A stretch of DNA of 64,000 nucleotides from Ypsolopha sequella (taxonomy: Eukaryota > Arthropoda > Insecta > Lepidoptera > Ypsolophidae): positions 12,127,977 to 12,191,976 of the forward strand of contig OW203989.1 in NCBI GenBank assembly GCA_934047225.1, read 5' to 3'. A model generated the notes under the pieces. That model worked only from the letters and a program-made list of their open reading frames with translations, had not been told where the DNA came from and searched no databases. Shown here in pieces: positions 33,047 through 44,207 of the stretch. A program made the translations under genes and the position numbers. Positions within the stretch are counted from its first letter, which is position 1. The number at the start of each line of letters is the position of its first letter.

Positions 33047-33257
33047 ACATTAATTTATGCAACCAAATTCATACTGTAGGCTTGGTAAGTGATTAGTATT
33101 ACGGATTGACAACTCTTTTTGCTAATTTTGCAAAATAAAATATTGACCTTCAATAGTAATGAGTAGAGGTGGACTTGCGTGTGTAGAAAAAAAGGGCCTC
33201 CTTGATACTGAGCACTCACCGAGTCTTCAGTATGAATTTGGTTATATAAATTAATGT
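33047..33257. mobile_element. MITE with about 44-bp terminal inverted repeats (ACATTAATTTAT)
   Basis: Left 'ACATTAATTTATGC' plus 'AACCAAATTCATACTGTAGG' pairs with right 'CTTCAGTATGAATTTGGTT' plus 'ATATAAATTAATGT'. The core 'CTTGGTAAGTG/CACTCACCGAG' links it to the smaller element at 10691. No target duplication seen. Confidence 0.75.
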
Positions 33258-34469
33258 CATCCTGTATATTTATCAAACGGGTAACTAAAATCAATTTAAC
33301 GACAGAATTATATATTGTTTAATTGTTATTATTTTCTATTTCGGTAACAGAACAATTAAAACCTACATAATATGTGATATTTACATCATTGTGATTTGAA
33401 TCGCCCGAGGATTGTAAAGAAAATGTCGTACCTGCGTCAAATAAATTTCTTTGACTCATAAATACTTTGCATAGTTTGGGTCCCGGGAAATACCCGCAAC
33501 AAAGACGCTGAGAACTGTGCTAATAAAAAGAGAACGATTTGATTTCTTTTGAATGAAAAGGCGAAAGCCCACTTGCTATAACAATTTTACAGTTGTTTTT
33601 TGTAGGTTTCGTTCATTCGCAGAGCAAAAAAAAAAAATGTCAGTAACCATTCGTTTCCCCTAAGGAAAAATGCCATCATTCATTTTATAACTTCTGCTTA
33701 CATATCTGTGTACTTTTTGATGAAAAAATAAGCACGAGGTCGTTTTATTCTTTTACGTTGTCTCTTTCAATTCGTTGGAGCATATTTTTATGATTCCGTT
33801 ACGGCTTCCCTCTCCGTAGAATTTGTAGCATATACTAAAATGTTAAGTGGGTTATTAATTTGGAAACGTTGTTGATGTCAGTAGATTGACAGGCAATGTC
33901 TAAAACGGGTGGTGGACAGGCAACTTGAATGTAAAATTTTCGATTTAAAATACAAGGGAATTTTCGTAAGGCTTTAGCATTTTGATTCAGCCTTAATTAT
34001 TATCTTAGCCCATTTTTAAATCAGTCAAAACATAATCTTTTTTTTTTTAGTTTATTTATTCATAGTTAAATTTATTTACATATTTAAGAGTTTAAAGCCA
34101 TCCGACTAAAACCACATGGTTTATGCGCGGTATGGCGAGATCGCAAACTTTATGCTAAACTAACTAAACTAATTCTAACTTATATTATGTTAAATAACAT
34201 CACGCAACCACAGGCTGCTGATGTTGAAGAAAATAAAGCTTTATGGCACTTTTTCGCTTTTTATTATTATTTAAGTTTTTTAGTCTATATAATGTATCTT
34301 ATACTAATGCATAAAAGGTTACAATGATTTTGCATATATTTCTCATACTAGAAGATCTGAGACTATTTAAATTGTGCGTTAGATGCTATGAATGGATGGG
34401 ACATGTCCACTTGAGGATACTAAGTGACGAATTAATCAACTCACTAACTACACATTCCTGAAGCAAACA
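33258..34469. other. Unrecognised AT-rich region
   Basis: A T-rich start at 34038 followed by 'AGTTTATTTATTCATAG' and 'AAGCCATCCGACTAAAACC' may be a minus-strand LINE 3' tail, but no coding part supports it. Confidence 0.35.
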
Positions 34470-35194
34470 CTGGAGGTTTCATGGAGTGATTTTAGCACCC
34501 GCCTGCAAAATTCTAATTGACAGAAACCAATGGAACCTTTGCAAAGGCAATATAAACAAAACAAAGGTAATAGAGTTTTGTTGAGGAACTATTGAGTAAA
34601 TTTTGAATTTAAGTTTTCTGTTTCGATTAATGAGAAAAATGCGGGTTTTTCACAATCCGGCTGCTAAGCCGCTCTTAAGGCGATTACCATGGCCAAATTC
34701 GCATCTCGATATTTGTCACTACAAATATCAACGGAAACGACATTGAAATAACGTTCATATCAGCGCGCAATGCATAGCGGCTGTTACGACGCTCGCTGCG
34801 TCCTTGATAGGGCGAAATAGGAGAAAATTATGCTTTTCACTTGGACTTGATTACTCGATTGAATAATCTTATGTTATGTTTATAGCTATAAAGTTTATCT
34901 ATTTATCAAAGCATAGATGAATTCAATCGGCTAAGCCACTCAGGAGCAGTAGGGAATTTGAGGTCAAAAAACACCATACAGTAAAAAAAAAAAAAACATG
35001 TAGAAGTTTTGGTGGTATGAAAAAGAAAAATGTTGCATATGTTGTCTAAGAGTTGATTATTCATAATACATTTTTTCATTATTTTTGGTTTGGCCATAAA
35101 TGAGGAGTAGGCTTTAGAAAGTACCCATTTGGCAATAGTAAGGCCCTTAAGCCAGGTGCAGGCGAGCGCTACAATCACTCCACAAAACCTCCAG
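34470..35194. mobile_element. Inverted-repeat element, 38-bp ends (CTGGAGGTTT)
   Basis: 'CTGGAGGTTTCATGGAGTGA' plus 'TTTTAGCACCCGCCTGCA' (34470-34507) pairs with 'TGCAGGCGAGCGCTACAATC' plus 'ACTCCACAAAACCTCCAG' (35157-35194). 725 bp. The 103-codon minus frame at its right end has no motif. No clear target duplication. Confidence 0.65.
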
Positions 35195-35447
35195 TATATT
35201 CGCAAGGAATAACGCAAACCATATCCATACAGCGATTTTTACGCTTGCACGGCCAAACTTTTTTCTTCGTTCTCATCCATCACTTTTGCCAATCATGTTC
35301 GGAAATTTTTGCCACGGTAGCTTTTACACTCTTTTTGCTTTGACTGTTTTTTTTTTGGTAGCAAATTGTGACTAATTGATTTTGGGGACATTGACAGTCT
35401 TGTAGCAGTCAGTTGTTCTTAACTGCCATATAGCACGTATATTAAAG
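35195..35447. other. Spacer
   Basis: Nothing recognised. Confidence 0.4.
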
Positions 35448-35740
35448 AGGCGGCTGGGCGAAGAGCGCTCGCCCACTAATCCTGAGGTTATAGGTTCAAT
35501 TCCCACGGTGCCCATTAGTTTGTGTTCGGTCTGCATGCTTCGTAATCCAGGTTCAGTTGTTCCATTTGTGCCCGAATCAATTTGAATTATAATTTTTAAG
35601 GCCATCAGGTTTGCGACGCAATAATCGTCGGTGAAAAACATAAATACCAAGTGTGGACTGTGACTGCATTTCACGGTTTACACTTGGGAACACCTCCCCC
35701 CCCCCTCGGGGATTCATGTCGTAACGACATGTTAAAAGGC
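35448..35740 (+). mobile_element. tRNA-derived SINE candidate
   Basis: The head 'GCGGCTGGGCGAAGAGCGCT' and 'CGCCCACTAATCCTGAGG' leads to box B 'AGGTTCAATTCCC' and 'ACGGTGCCC', a tRNA-like shape with a weak box A. A unique body follows ('GTGTTCGGTCTGCATGC', 'TGCGACGCAATAATCGTCGG', 'TCATGTCGTAACGACATG', the last a perfect palindrome at about 35716-35731). The 3' limit is a guess; there is no poly-A tail. Confidence 0.5.
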
Positions 35741-35845
35741 AGCAGGGGGTACTACTTACTACTCTGTCATACTTAGCCGTTTTCCAGCTTTCATCCCTTT
35801 CATTGTCTGTAATTTTTGTTTATTTCTCTCTAAGGAAGTCACAAT

Positions 35846-36150
35846 TTGTCGGGCGGTAGCAGTGCGATGCTAGTAAAGATTACTATTACTAGTATCGCAT
35901 TACCACTGCCCAAAAAATCTATAATGCCATTCAACGCAACAAAATTGTGCAATTTCTTCGCATTACCGCCGCCCGACGAACCCATAATGCCATTCAACGC
36001 CACAAAATTGCATAATTTCTTCGCACTGCCACCGCCCGACAAACCCATAATGCAATTCAAAGCAAAAAAATTGCTCAATTTCTTCGCACTGCCGCCGCCC
36101 GACAAACCTATAATGCCATTCAACGGAACAAAATTGCGCAATTTATTCAA
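35846..36150. repeat. 63-bp minisatellite, about four units, open in both strands
   Basis: 'ATAATGCCATTCAACG' starts at 35921, 35984, 36047 (one change) and 36110: an exact 63-bp period. Each unit also has 'AATTTCTTCGCACTGCC' and 'GCCGCCCGACAAACC'. Because 63 is a multiple of three, the plus strand reads 21-residue peptide repeats ('LPPPDKPIMPFN'), and the minus strand is open too ('LSGGGSAKKL'). No start context, splice signal or homology supports translation. Confidence 0.85.
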
Positions 36151-36153
36151 TTT

Positions 36154-36285
36154 GGACGCTGATTCTGACGTGTGCGCAAAAATTGCGAAAGCAGAAAAAT
36201 CAATAATTTCCGTAGAAATTCATTGTATAATCACTTGAAATCTGCCGTAGCAAATTTTTTCGCGCTTGCCGGAATCGCTGTCCTG
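36154..36285. mobile_element. MITE, ends GGACGCTGATTCTG / GGAATCGCTGTCC, copy 1
   Basis: Shares order and ends with 37922-38060: 'GTGCGCAAAAATTG', 'AAAAATCAATAATTTC' and 'GTAAATTTTTTCGC'-like words. It directly abuts the 63-bp array, whose unit resembles the MITE's terminal 'TTCGCACTTGCC'. Confidence 0.6.
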
Positions 36286-37381
36286 GACGTCTAATTTATA
36301 AATTAAAATCAATAATTATAGATTATTCAGGAAAATAAAATTATTGAATGGCAAACAAACGATCTTATTAATATTAAACTAGCATAATTATTCAAAATTT
36401 AGATAGACCAAACGATAATGCGATTAAAATTATTTCAAAAGAAGATATAAATTAATAGTATAAATGTATATTTAAAAAATTTGCTTTTTACGCTTATTCT
36501 TATTTAATGTGCGCTAAGCTCATGTAATTAGAAGCTTGAAAATAATTTTCAATTATTAATTTGATTAATGTTTAAACATCGAAGATATATTCTGGGCATC
36601 CTCTATCTCGTTTCTTACGTTATGGTAATTTAATTCATACATACGTCCAATATATTTCCACTGGAATGAAGATATTTCCAATAATACGAGTGACTATTTA
36701 TCGTAGAGTACGCAGACTCGACTACGATTCCCGTACTATTTTCTTTTGTGTGACAACAGTCGAATGGCTTCAACCGTGTACGATCAACTTGCTGAGATTT
36801 TTATTCCTTGTTTTTAGACCTTGGGTTTTCTTATTTCTAGAGTAAAATTTAAAGGTTTTCTTTCTTGTTGCGTAAAAACAATTTTGGTGAAAACTAGCGG
36901 TATGGGGGGTAACATTTGGCCAAATGAGCTATTTTTACAAATTTGGACATGCAAGAAAATCGATGTTGGTTCTGAAGTTCTGAATTCAAGATGGCGAACG
37001 TTTTTTTGATCTTACTGTATTATTTTCTTCCCGGAGTTTTTTTTCATCAAGGGTTATATTTCTTGTAAAAAGTAATCGTGTTAAACTTAAACAGTAATTT
37101 AGCCGTTTTTAGTATGTAAAATACTCGAAAAACAGATAATTTTACAAGAAAATTTGGCGTGCTAACATAAAAATTCGTCTAAAGCAGTTCCAATTTAGTA
37201 AAAAAGCTCTTTTGGCTAAATATTACCTTCCATTTCGAGAATTAACAACTGTCGAAAAGTGAACCAGTCTGCAAAGCCAGTTATTTCTTAATTTTAACGT
37301 TTGATAGTTCACTGAAAAAATAATGGCGCATCAAAGCAAACATTCTCAAATATTAAGTATTTTCTAATTATTATGATGAAT
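36286..37381. other. Unrecognised AT-rich region
   Basis: No gene or repeat pair recognised. Confidence 0.4.
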
Positions 37382-37540
37382 ACTAGCTTTTGCCCGTGAC
37401 TTTCTCCGCGCGGTTCTCCTAATATACGCGTAGGTCAGTATATAGAGCCATCTTGTAGTTCATCCCATGAACCATTATTTTTTGTATATTATACAGATAA
37501 ACATAATACATATATCGATTATACATATACTCACGCCTGT
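37382..37540 (-). mobile_element. Helitron-like 3' end, inverted
   Basis: Begins ACTAGCTTTTGCCCGTGAC, CTAG at 37383-37386, then 'TCCGCGCGGTTCTCC'. The hairpin is decayed compared with 5478. The inner limit is uncertain. Confidence 0.5.
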
Positions 37541-37544
37541 CTCC

Positions 37545-37720
37545 CAGAGACTACAGATTTCCATCTGCTACGATCTTGACACACCTCTTTTGCCTCTTCC
37601 ACATGTATCAATCAAGTGACTAGAAACTAGTTAATCTTCAAGCTTTTCTACTCCAGGGTCTTCTAACTTGGCCTTTCTCAAGTATGTCGCGAATTTGGTC
37701 GGAATACGTCTAGGGCGGTA
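37545..37720 (-). pseudogene. Possible RTE-type LINE coding remnant
   Basis: 'CCCAGAGACTACAGATTTCC', 'TGACACACCTCTTTTGCC' and 'CGCGAATTTGGTCGGAATACG' look like the complement of an RTE-type ORF end full of stops. Word-level resemblance only. Confidence 0.3.
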
Positions 37721-37756
37721 ATGGCTTTGCTTTCCACTTGTGCATCAAATATTGCA

Positions 37757-37859
37757 TTCGTCACTCTTCTTTTATTCATTCTCTCTATTTATATCTATCT
37801 CTATCTATAATAGTATGCCTTATTAATAAAGAGACAATGAATAAAAGAAGAGTGACGAA
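37757..37859. repeat. Perfect 24-bp inverted repeat, 55-bp loop
   Basis: 37757-37780 and 37836-37859 are exact reverse complements (the right arm begins AATGAATAAAAGAAGAGTGA). The match extends outward with one mismatch. The loop holds CTATCT repeats. Likely a foldback element or an inverted duplication. Confidence 0.9.
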
Positions 37860-37921
37860 AGCAAGGACCAAAGCGTTCCTTTTTTTTCAAATTAACTACA
37901 TTTTATGGATATTTTCTTTCT

Positions 37922-38060
37922 GGACGGCGATTATAGTGCGTGCGCAAAAATTGAAGAAAGATGTGTAGAAAAATCAATAATTTCTATAGAAAATCCCTTA
38001 TAAAAACACCAGAAATTAGCCGCAGTAAATTTTTTCGCACTTGCCAGAATCGCCGTCCTG
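37922..38060. mobile_element. MITE, ends GGACGGCGATT / AATCGCCGTCC, copy 2
   Basis: 139 bp; the terminal inverted repeat of about 30 bp includes 'GTGCGTGCGCAAAAAT' at the left and 'TTTTTTCGCACTTGCC' at the right. Copy 1 is at 36154. No frame. Confidence 0.7.
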
Positions 38061-39317
38061 TAATTCATTATTAAAACCACACATACTCTGTGCTGATGCT
38101 TGAAGATATGTATGGAAACAAGAATCAATATATTTTTCAAGTTGTTTATTATTCTTGTTTTTCTAGTTAGGTACTCGTTTATGTTTTATTTTTATTTTTC
38201 TGCAATGTGTATCCTGGCCCTGACATAAAATTAGAGTAGTAAATTTTAATGTAAAAATATCAGACGATAAAATTTACAAGCAATAAATGGGCAAATATTA
38301 TTTTCAATGCGGGCCCTGCGGTCAAAGTCGCAGCTATACTCCACTTGACCAGTGAATGTATATTTAAATACATAGGTAGGTATGTATGTGCAGTATCTAC
38401 AGTATCGCAGTTGTTGTATCCCTGGGGTGGTCTTTATTTTAACGATGCGCATTTAAATTTAAGTGCCCGTTAAAAAGCGCGACAAAATGTTAATTTGCAA
38501 ACATTTTGTCGCTTAATTCTAATCCTATTCTTATTCTAATCTTCGAATCTCACATTAAGAGGCCTCTGCACGCCTGGATTTTTATAAAGATTCATACTAA
38601 AGTTAAAACCTGATTGTGAAGTCTACAGCTTATTTTCTTCATAAATATTATCTAGCGATATCTTACTACGTCTCTATACAGTTCAAAAAGCAACATTTTA
38701 TGAAAGACCATCATAATAGCTGTCAGAATATTGTGAATATTGCTTCATTTTTACTCAAAGTTTAGCAAGTTGTATAATTTTTATTTACGCTTGAAATTAA
38801 AAAGAGAGAAATACAGACGTCGTTCATGTAAAAAGACTAAGTTTATACACTTTTCTATAAATAAACTGTAATCGTTTCATGGTAAACAGTTTTTACCTGA
38901 AATCATTTCACCAAATTCGGCGCTTTTTGAATATCTCGCCATCTTTCACCTCTTGATAAGATATGGGTCGGAGTGCGGTGTGGGGGGAAAGGAAACATAC
39001 GAGAGATGTGTGCAAATTTTCATTGAGTTCATAGCCATCAGAACGTCACAAACATCTTAAGCATTTATATGGCAGCTGAGCGGGATAGCTCCCCTTAACT
39101 ATTTTATTATATTTACTACTATAAGTAACTAGTATTATAAATTTGTTTTATAGATTTGTTCATTTTCTTCATATCTTTGCAAACATTAACGGATTGTGGG
39201 AACACTTTTGCAGTGGAGCAATAAAATGTATGAGCAGAATCATCATTTACATGAAAAATTATAAATTTAATGTAGGCGTATGAGTGTAATATGGTACAGA
39301 GTATGTTTAAAAAAAAA
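38061..39317. other. Unrecognised region with a small hairpin
   Basis: GCGACAAAATGTT (about 38479) pairs with AACATTTTGTCGC, an isolated 13-bp hairpin. Nothing else recognised. Confidence 0.45.
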
Positions 39318-39372
39318 AATTGGCCAAGTGCATCTCGGGCCACGGGCGTGTCGGGTTCCGTGATTTTATAAG
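39318..39372 (-). repeat. 'GGTTCCGTA' family, 3' end fragment
   Basis: 'TTGGCCAAGTGCATCTCGGG', then 'GGGCGTGTCGGGTTCCGTG', the family's terminal words in inverse. Confidence 0.5.
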
Positions 39373-39864
39373 TTGGTCGACTATTACTCGTTAACATGTA
39401 AGGCCTACTTAGCTGTGATAGTTTTGCTTTTGACTTCGTTATATAAACTACAATGCCATGAGGAAGTAGTCACCTCGGACCGAAACGATTTTTTTACATA
39501 TTTAATACAACCGTTTAGCTGGCAGTTACTTGCAGTTACTTTTTAATAAAAATTAGCACTGTAAAGCTTAATATTTCGCAAACGGTTCCCTGAATCGAAA
39601 AATGGTTTTGACACACCCGCAATATTTTGAACGACCTCTCCAAAGATATCCTCTCAATGAGATAGATGAGAAAAAAAAAATCATCCCCACTTTACGTGTA
39701 GGGGAGGTATTTCGAAGTAGGTACCCTAAAAAATTTACTATATGCATACAAAATGTGTTACATATAGATTTGAAAAATTACATGGTTTCCTTACCTCCTC
39801 TGGGCTACTGAACCCTATGCAAAATTATAAAACATAAAATTGAATCGAGCTCTGGCATATTTTT

Positions 39865-40281
39865 AGGGTTCCGTAGTACCTAAAAGGTACAAAAGGAACC
39901 TTTATGGTGAGACTCCGTTGTCCGTCCGTCCGTCCGTCCGTATGTCACAGCCTCATAACTTTAGAACCGTTAAAGATAGACTTGAAATTTTTGCCCAAAA
40001 ATAGCATCAATTTGCTCACATAACAAAAAAAACTGAAAAATTTTAAATTTCCATTACAAAAAAGAGAATAAAAAAAAATCCTGAAAATACAATATGGGTA
40101 TCAAATTGTAGATTTTAAATAGTTGATTGCAAAAATATATACTTTGACTATATTCACTGGCACTGACGTCGAGAAATCATTGAAAAACCACAAAAAGATT
40201 ATGCGGTTGAGAAATTCACGAAAACAAAATGACTAAATTCCCAAAACTGTCGAATTACGGACTCGCACTTGACTGTTTTTT
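39865..40281 (+). repeat. 'GGTTCCGTA' family, long copy
   Basis: 'AGGGTTCCGTAGTACCTAAA', 'GACTCCGTTGTCCGTCCGTC', 'AAAACAAAATGACTAAATTC' and 'GGACTCGCACTTGACTG'. The last 60 bp recur inverted at 57488. Confidence 0.7.
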
Positions 40282-41046
40282 ATATTCAAACATATAATTG
40301 TTCAATCATTTGATGCAAATCAATATCCTTTAATTTGTGAGCAGCTGCTGTGGTACGAAGAAAACAATAGATCTACATTTTTTCGTTTAAATTTTGTGGG
40401 GCAATTGAATATTATGTCCATTTATTTCGTAATATCTGAAATTCTTTCGAATGCTAATGGAATCTTCATTAATGTCGCACAGAAAATGCTTTGCTATTAT
40501 TTGTGTTTCTTTTTCCAATATAATTTAAATAATTTTCCCCATCATCATATTTAAAGTTTAATAGTTATTTAAATTAACTTTTAATCTCCAATGGCAGTTT
40601 ATGAAACTGTTGCATAACTGAGGTTGTTAAAATTCGAGTGTGAGTTTAAAAACTGGACCGTAGTAGAAGAGGTATTTAATAGAATTACAAGAGTAATTTA
40701 GTACCTACTTATGTGTAGTTTCATACAATACTTTATCTAAACTCATGTAACATAAGGTAGATAGCTATTTTTCAAAATATAAATCTTGGTAACATTTGTC
40801 GTAAGGACAGATGTAAGGACATTTTCCTTATTACTCTAATTGTTCGTGATCAGATGTCTGCACGTTTCCTCCCACAAACATGGATCAAAATAGATAACGT
40901 ACTCAAAATGTATGAAAACCAAGCGTGCCACTTTTGTTTTAACTACTGTGACAACAGCGCTATCAGTGATGGAAATTCTATGTCCACGCTAAATCAATTC
41001 AAAGGCGTTGATTCAATTATAAATTTTTTTTTCTCACCATCATCAC
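40282..41046. other. Unrecognised AT-rich region
   Basis: No motif. The 70-codon plus frame 40854-41066 shows nothing recognisable. Confidence 0.4.
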
Positions 41047-41600
41047 TTATAAAAGAGTATTTTTAAGCCTGTTATAAAGAAAATAGAGTATCTTTTGACC
41101 TTTACAATGATTTTGTTCCTTCAGCCTTTTTATATGCTTGTTTTTCTGTACAATTTTCTTTTGAGTAAGATTCAGTTTGTGTACTAATTTACTTTTTTTG
41201 GGCGTATTTAATGGTGTATCCTCATTTGATGTAGATGGTTGGTGGATTTTCTGTAAAACAATATACCTATACATAATACTCATATAATATCAGCTTGATT
41301 ACGTTACGAAAGATAGTAATAGGTTCTTACAATATAAAGGTACCTTTTCTAATATTCTTTTCTTAGGTGTATTTAATGGTGTATTCTCATTTGATGTAAA
41401 TGGTTGATAGTTGTTCTGTAACACAAAATAAATAATAAATAATACTCATAAAATATCAGCTTGATTATGTTACCAATGATAGTAATAGATTCTTGTAAGA
41501 TGTAGGTACATTTTTTAATTTACATTTTCTTGGCGTGTTGAACAGTGAAGGTTTGTTTTCTGTAAGTTTTTGGTCTATGTTTTGTAAAATGCAAGAAAAT
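41047..41600 (-). pseudogene. THAP/P-element-like gene remnant with a triplicated exon
   Basis: On the minus strand three diverged copies of one exon-like unit lie about 166 bp apart: near 41592-41531, 41426-41366 and 41258-41200. Copies 2 and 3 read '(S)TSNE(D/N)TPLNTPKK', and copy 1 'NKPSLFNTPRKCKLKN'. The last continues into 'KIVQKNKHIKRLKEQN', a basic coiled stretch. 'TPRK-LK' followed by such a coil is typical of the linker after the THAP finger in P-element/THAP9-type transposases. Acceptor-like 'TTTTACAG' and 'GTTACAG' precede copies 3 and 2, and 'AAAAG|GTACCT' ends copy 2. No THAP finger or catalytic core was seen. Confidence 0.4.
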
Positions 41601-42047
41601 ATAATTCCTAGAAAGAAAAAACCAATAATTATTAAAGAGTAAAGCATACAGTGAGTTCGATTCATTGGCACCATTCTCGAATCCTAACAAAATTACGATA
41701 CGATGAGATGAACACTTTTCTATATCGGATCTCCTGCTCTAAACAATACAAAAAGAATAAGAGTTCCGACGTTGACAATCAATCATTATCAAATATTAGA
41801 GAATTTTAGGTTTTAGAGAATGATGCCTGGAACGAGCACAATGTCAACCCACTACATCATTATTTGACGTTATCAGTACATCAATAATCGGTATTGCTTC
41901 TTTAGTCAGTCGTCGCAACTTATTTAAAATTAATAGAACAAACTCGACTATATTTTGTTGGGGACCTATTTTTTTTCCCCGTTGCTTCTATCTATTTCTC
42001 TTTTACATTGATTGGGGTCACTTGAAAACCTGTAATTCCCAAGTAGC
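41601..42047. other. AT-rich spacer
   Basis: Nothing recognised up to the hAT-like target duplication; 'CCCAAGTAGCACC' just before it is a repeat word that recurs in inverse near 48700. Confidence 0.4.
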
Positions 42048-42055
42048 ACCTAAGC

Positions 42056-44199
42056 TAGGGTGGTCCAAAAAATTTTTTTTTTAATTTTGCTTTCTCCACA
42101 AGCTTCTTTCTATTCAATTAGACGTTAAACCCCCCTCTGCAAAATTTGAGCGAAAGCTAACAATATTTAGGGGTAGCTATGATTTGACGATTTTTTGGGT
42201 CTAAAGAAAAATAAGGCATTTTTGTAGGAAGTAAGTTTCAATACTATATTAAAAATTAAACTATCCATGGAAGTAAAATTAAGATGAAATGACATGAAAA
42301 TATTTATGGTTAATCACTGTCCTTCCCTTCCTTATCACCCGAATTCATTTTCAGGATATTTGATTTTGAGGCTACTGGATATTTTTTTCTGTGAAGATCG
42401 ACGACGCGGAGAAGATATTGTTTTTGTTCTTCGCTTTTTGTGATGCTGGAATTATATTTTTGAATTAAAGCAATACCTCGCTCTGCGCAGTCATTAACAA
42501 CTTTCATTTGGCCGGCTGCTTTCTGCATTTCAACATAAATTTCGTCAGTATGCCATTGTAAAGGATCTTTTACTAAAAATACTTCCGATTTTTCTTGACC
42601 ACCACTGATAAGCAAGTCAAAAAGTGCTTTGGTTCGTTGCGTGAAAAAAATATGTTACGGAAATGGGTCTTGTAATTGAAAGGTTTTGCCCTCTGGTCTT
42701 TTCAGAGCCTTTTTTGTTGGCGGTTTCTGAAGGTTTTGAACCATTATTCTTTTGCTGTTGGGAGTGATTCTTGGATCGAATAAAGAAAGATCAATCAAAT
42801 GCTCGGAGAAGTACCAAAGATGGCAGCGAAATGCTTTCAGGGCGTTGGTGCTGATCGTCTGATTTGGATAGTTTTTGATCTGTGTTAGGAAGTTAGCATC
42901 GTTCAAAGGGGCTTTTTCAGCCAGCGGGGCTTCATTCCAATATCGTCCGTAAATAAGACTAACAAACAGTGATAATTCTGTAACAGATCGCTTTTCTGCT
43001 GCAGTCAGGTTAAATTGGTCTTGAAACAAATACATTTTCAAGCAGTAAATAGCCTTGGCCATCCAACGAGCTTGATGTAAGGCCCCGGGCGCACGAAACT
43101 TGGCTTCAGCAGTTGCTTCGGAACTTCCAAGGAAGATGCGACACAAATGCAGCAATTCGAGGTAATCATCTCTGGGCTGTTGATTTTTTATTGCTTCCTT
43201 GTAATAATTTGTCATTTCTTGACGGAGTGAAATAAGTTCCGTAGTTTTATACAAATTGTCACTACTAACTGTAATTTTCTGTTGATCTATTTCTGACCAT
43301 TTTCTTTTGGAAGCGTTTGAACAGACTGATATCCGGTCCACTGCTTGATCCGAACAACGCTTTGAAGACATCGGACAGAATAACTTCGAAAGCATGGTGT
43401 CGGCAAGCAATCCAAACCAGTTCCTTATCTAGAGCTTTTTCAATCAGAGAACAAGCTCCTAAAATCATATCGGTGTTAGAAGAGGTCGTGTCAAAGCAGA
43501 GGCCACGCACCTGATCTCTTAGCTGCCACTCATCAACGATCTTTAAGCATGCGGTAGCTTGTTCCTTTCCTGTGCCTTTTTTGATTGCTGGAACTGCCAA
43601 GAGTTTTCCTACTCCACTTTCACTTACAATAACAGCTACACGATCTACTTTTTCTACGCCACCGACAATATCGGGAAGCAATTTACCATCCCAGTGTAAA
43701 ATAAGAGGATTTGATGGAGAAAATGACGCCTTGTTGGATTCCGCTACAAACTCACGAGTTTCGTTTCTTTTGCGACGGATTGTGCTTCTTGATAAAGAAA
43801 TGTTTTCCACCGATGCCGATGCCACCCGCGCACGCGCACACCGCATCTTGCTATATACACAGTTACAGGATAGACAGCGCGCGCGTTGTAAATAATTGGA
43901 GCCTTTTACTTGGCTTTTTGTAAAATAATACCCACAACGAAGATACAGGAGGGTTGAAAGTGCCGTGAGTTGCTTCGAGAAAAGGATGGTACGGCCGTTC
44001 CGCGTTTTTTTGCGAGACTCGGCGGGGGCACTGCCGTGCCCCCAGATTTTACTTGCAAATCATAGCGACCTCTAAACGTGGTCAAAGAAGGCTCAATTTT
44101 GGTATATAACCTTTTTGTTGATAACCGAACGAGAAAAGACTTGTGGAGCAAGTATAAAATAGCAAAATTTTTTTTTTCATACAAGCTTGTACCACCCTA
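42056..44199 (-). mobile_element. hAT-like DNA transposon, 2,144 bp, exact 8-bp target duplication
   Basis: Ends: TAGGGTGGTCCAAAAAA at the left and TTGTACCACCCTA at the right, a short terminal inverted repeat of TAGGGTGGT(C/A)CAA. Further in, 'AATTTTGCTTTCTCCACAAG' is mirrored by 'CTTGTGGAGC' and 'AGCAAAATT'. ACCTAAGC stands on both sides (42048-42055 and 44200-44207), the 8-bp duplication expected of hAT-type insertion. The single transposase-like gene is on the minus strand and broken. It lies inside an older repeat that resumes at 44208. Confidence 0.85.
42310..43846 (-). pseudogene. hAT-like transposase with 'DTTSSNT' and 'CRHH' motifs, disabled
   Basis: The first part (43846-43265) has 'PLILHWDGKLLPDIVG' (candidate first Asp), 'GLCFDTTSSNTDMILGA' (candidate second Asp), 'ELVWIACRHHAFEVIL' (a CxxH after the second Asp, as in hAT transposases) and 'SSSGPDISLFKRFQKK'. 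A one-base insertion in the A-run near 43315 shifts the frame; 43410-42655 continues with 'GALHQARWMAKAIYCLKMYL' and 'HLWYFSEHLIDLSLFDP'. An in-frame TAA at 42655 precedes 'KALFDLLISGGQEKSEVFL' and an acidic/basic end. The N-terminal third, including any DNA-binding finger, seems absent. The motif set recalls an uncharacterised transposase family of insects and cnidarians; the formal name is unknown to me. Confidence 0.75.
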
Positions 44200-44207
44200 A
44201 CCTAAGC

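Noticed and set aside
35846..36238. 130-codon proline-rich repeat protein
   Set aside because: The complementary strand is equally open and the peptide period equals the 63-bp DNA period. No homology, splice or start evidence.
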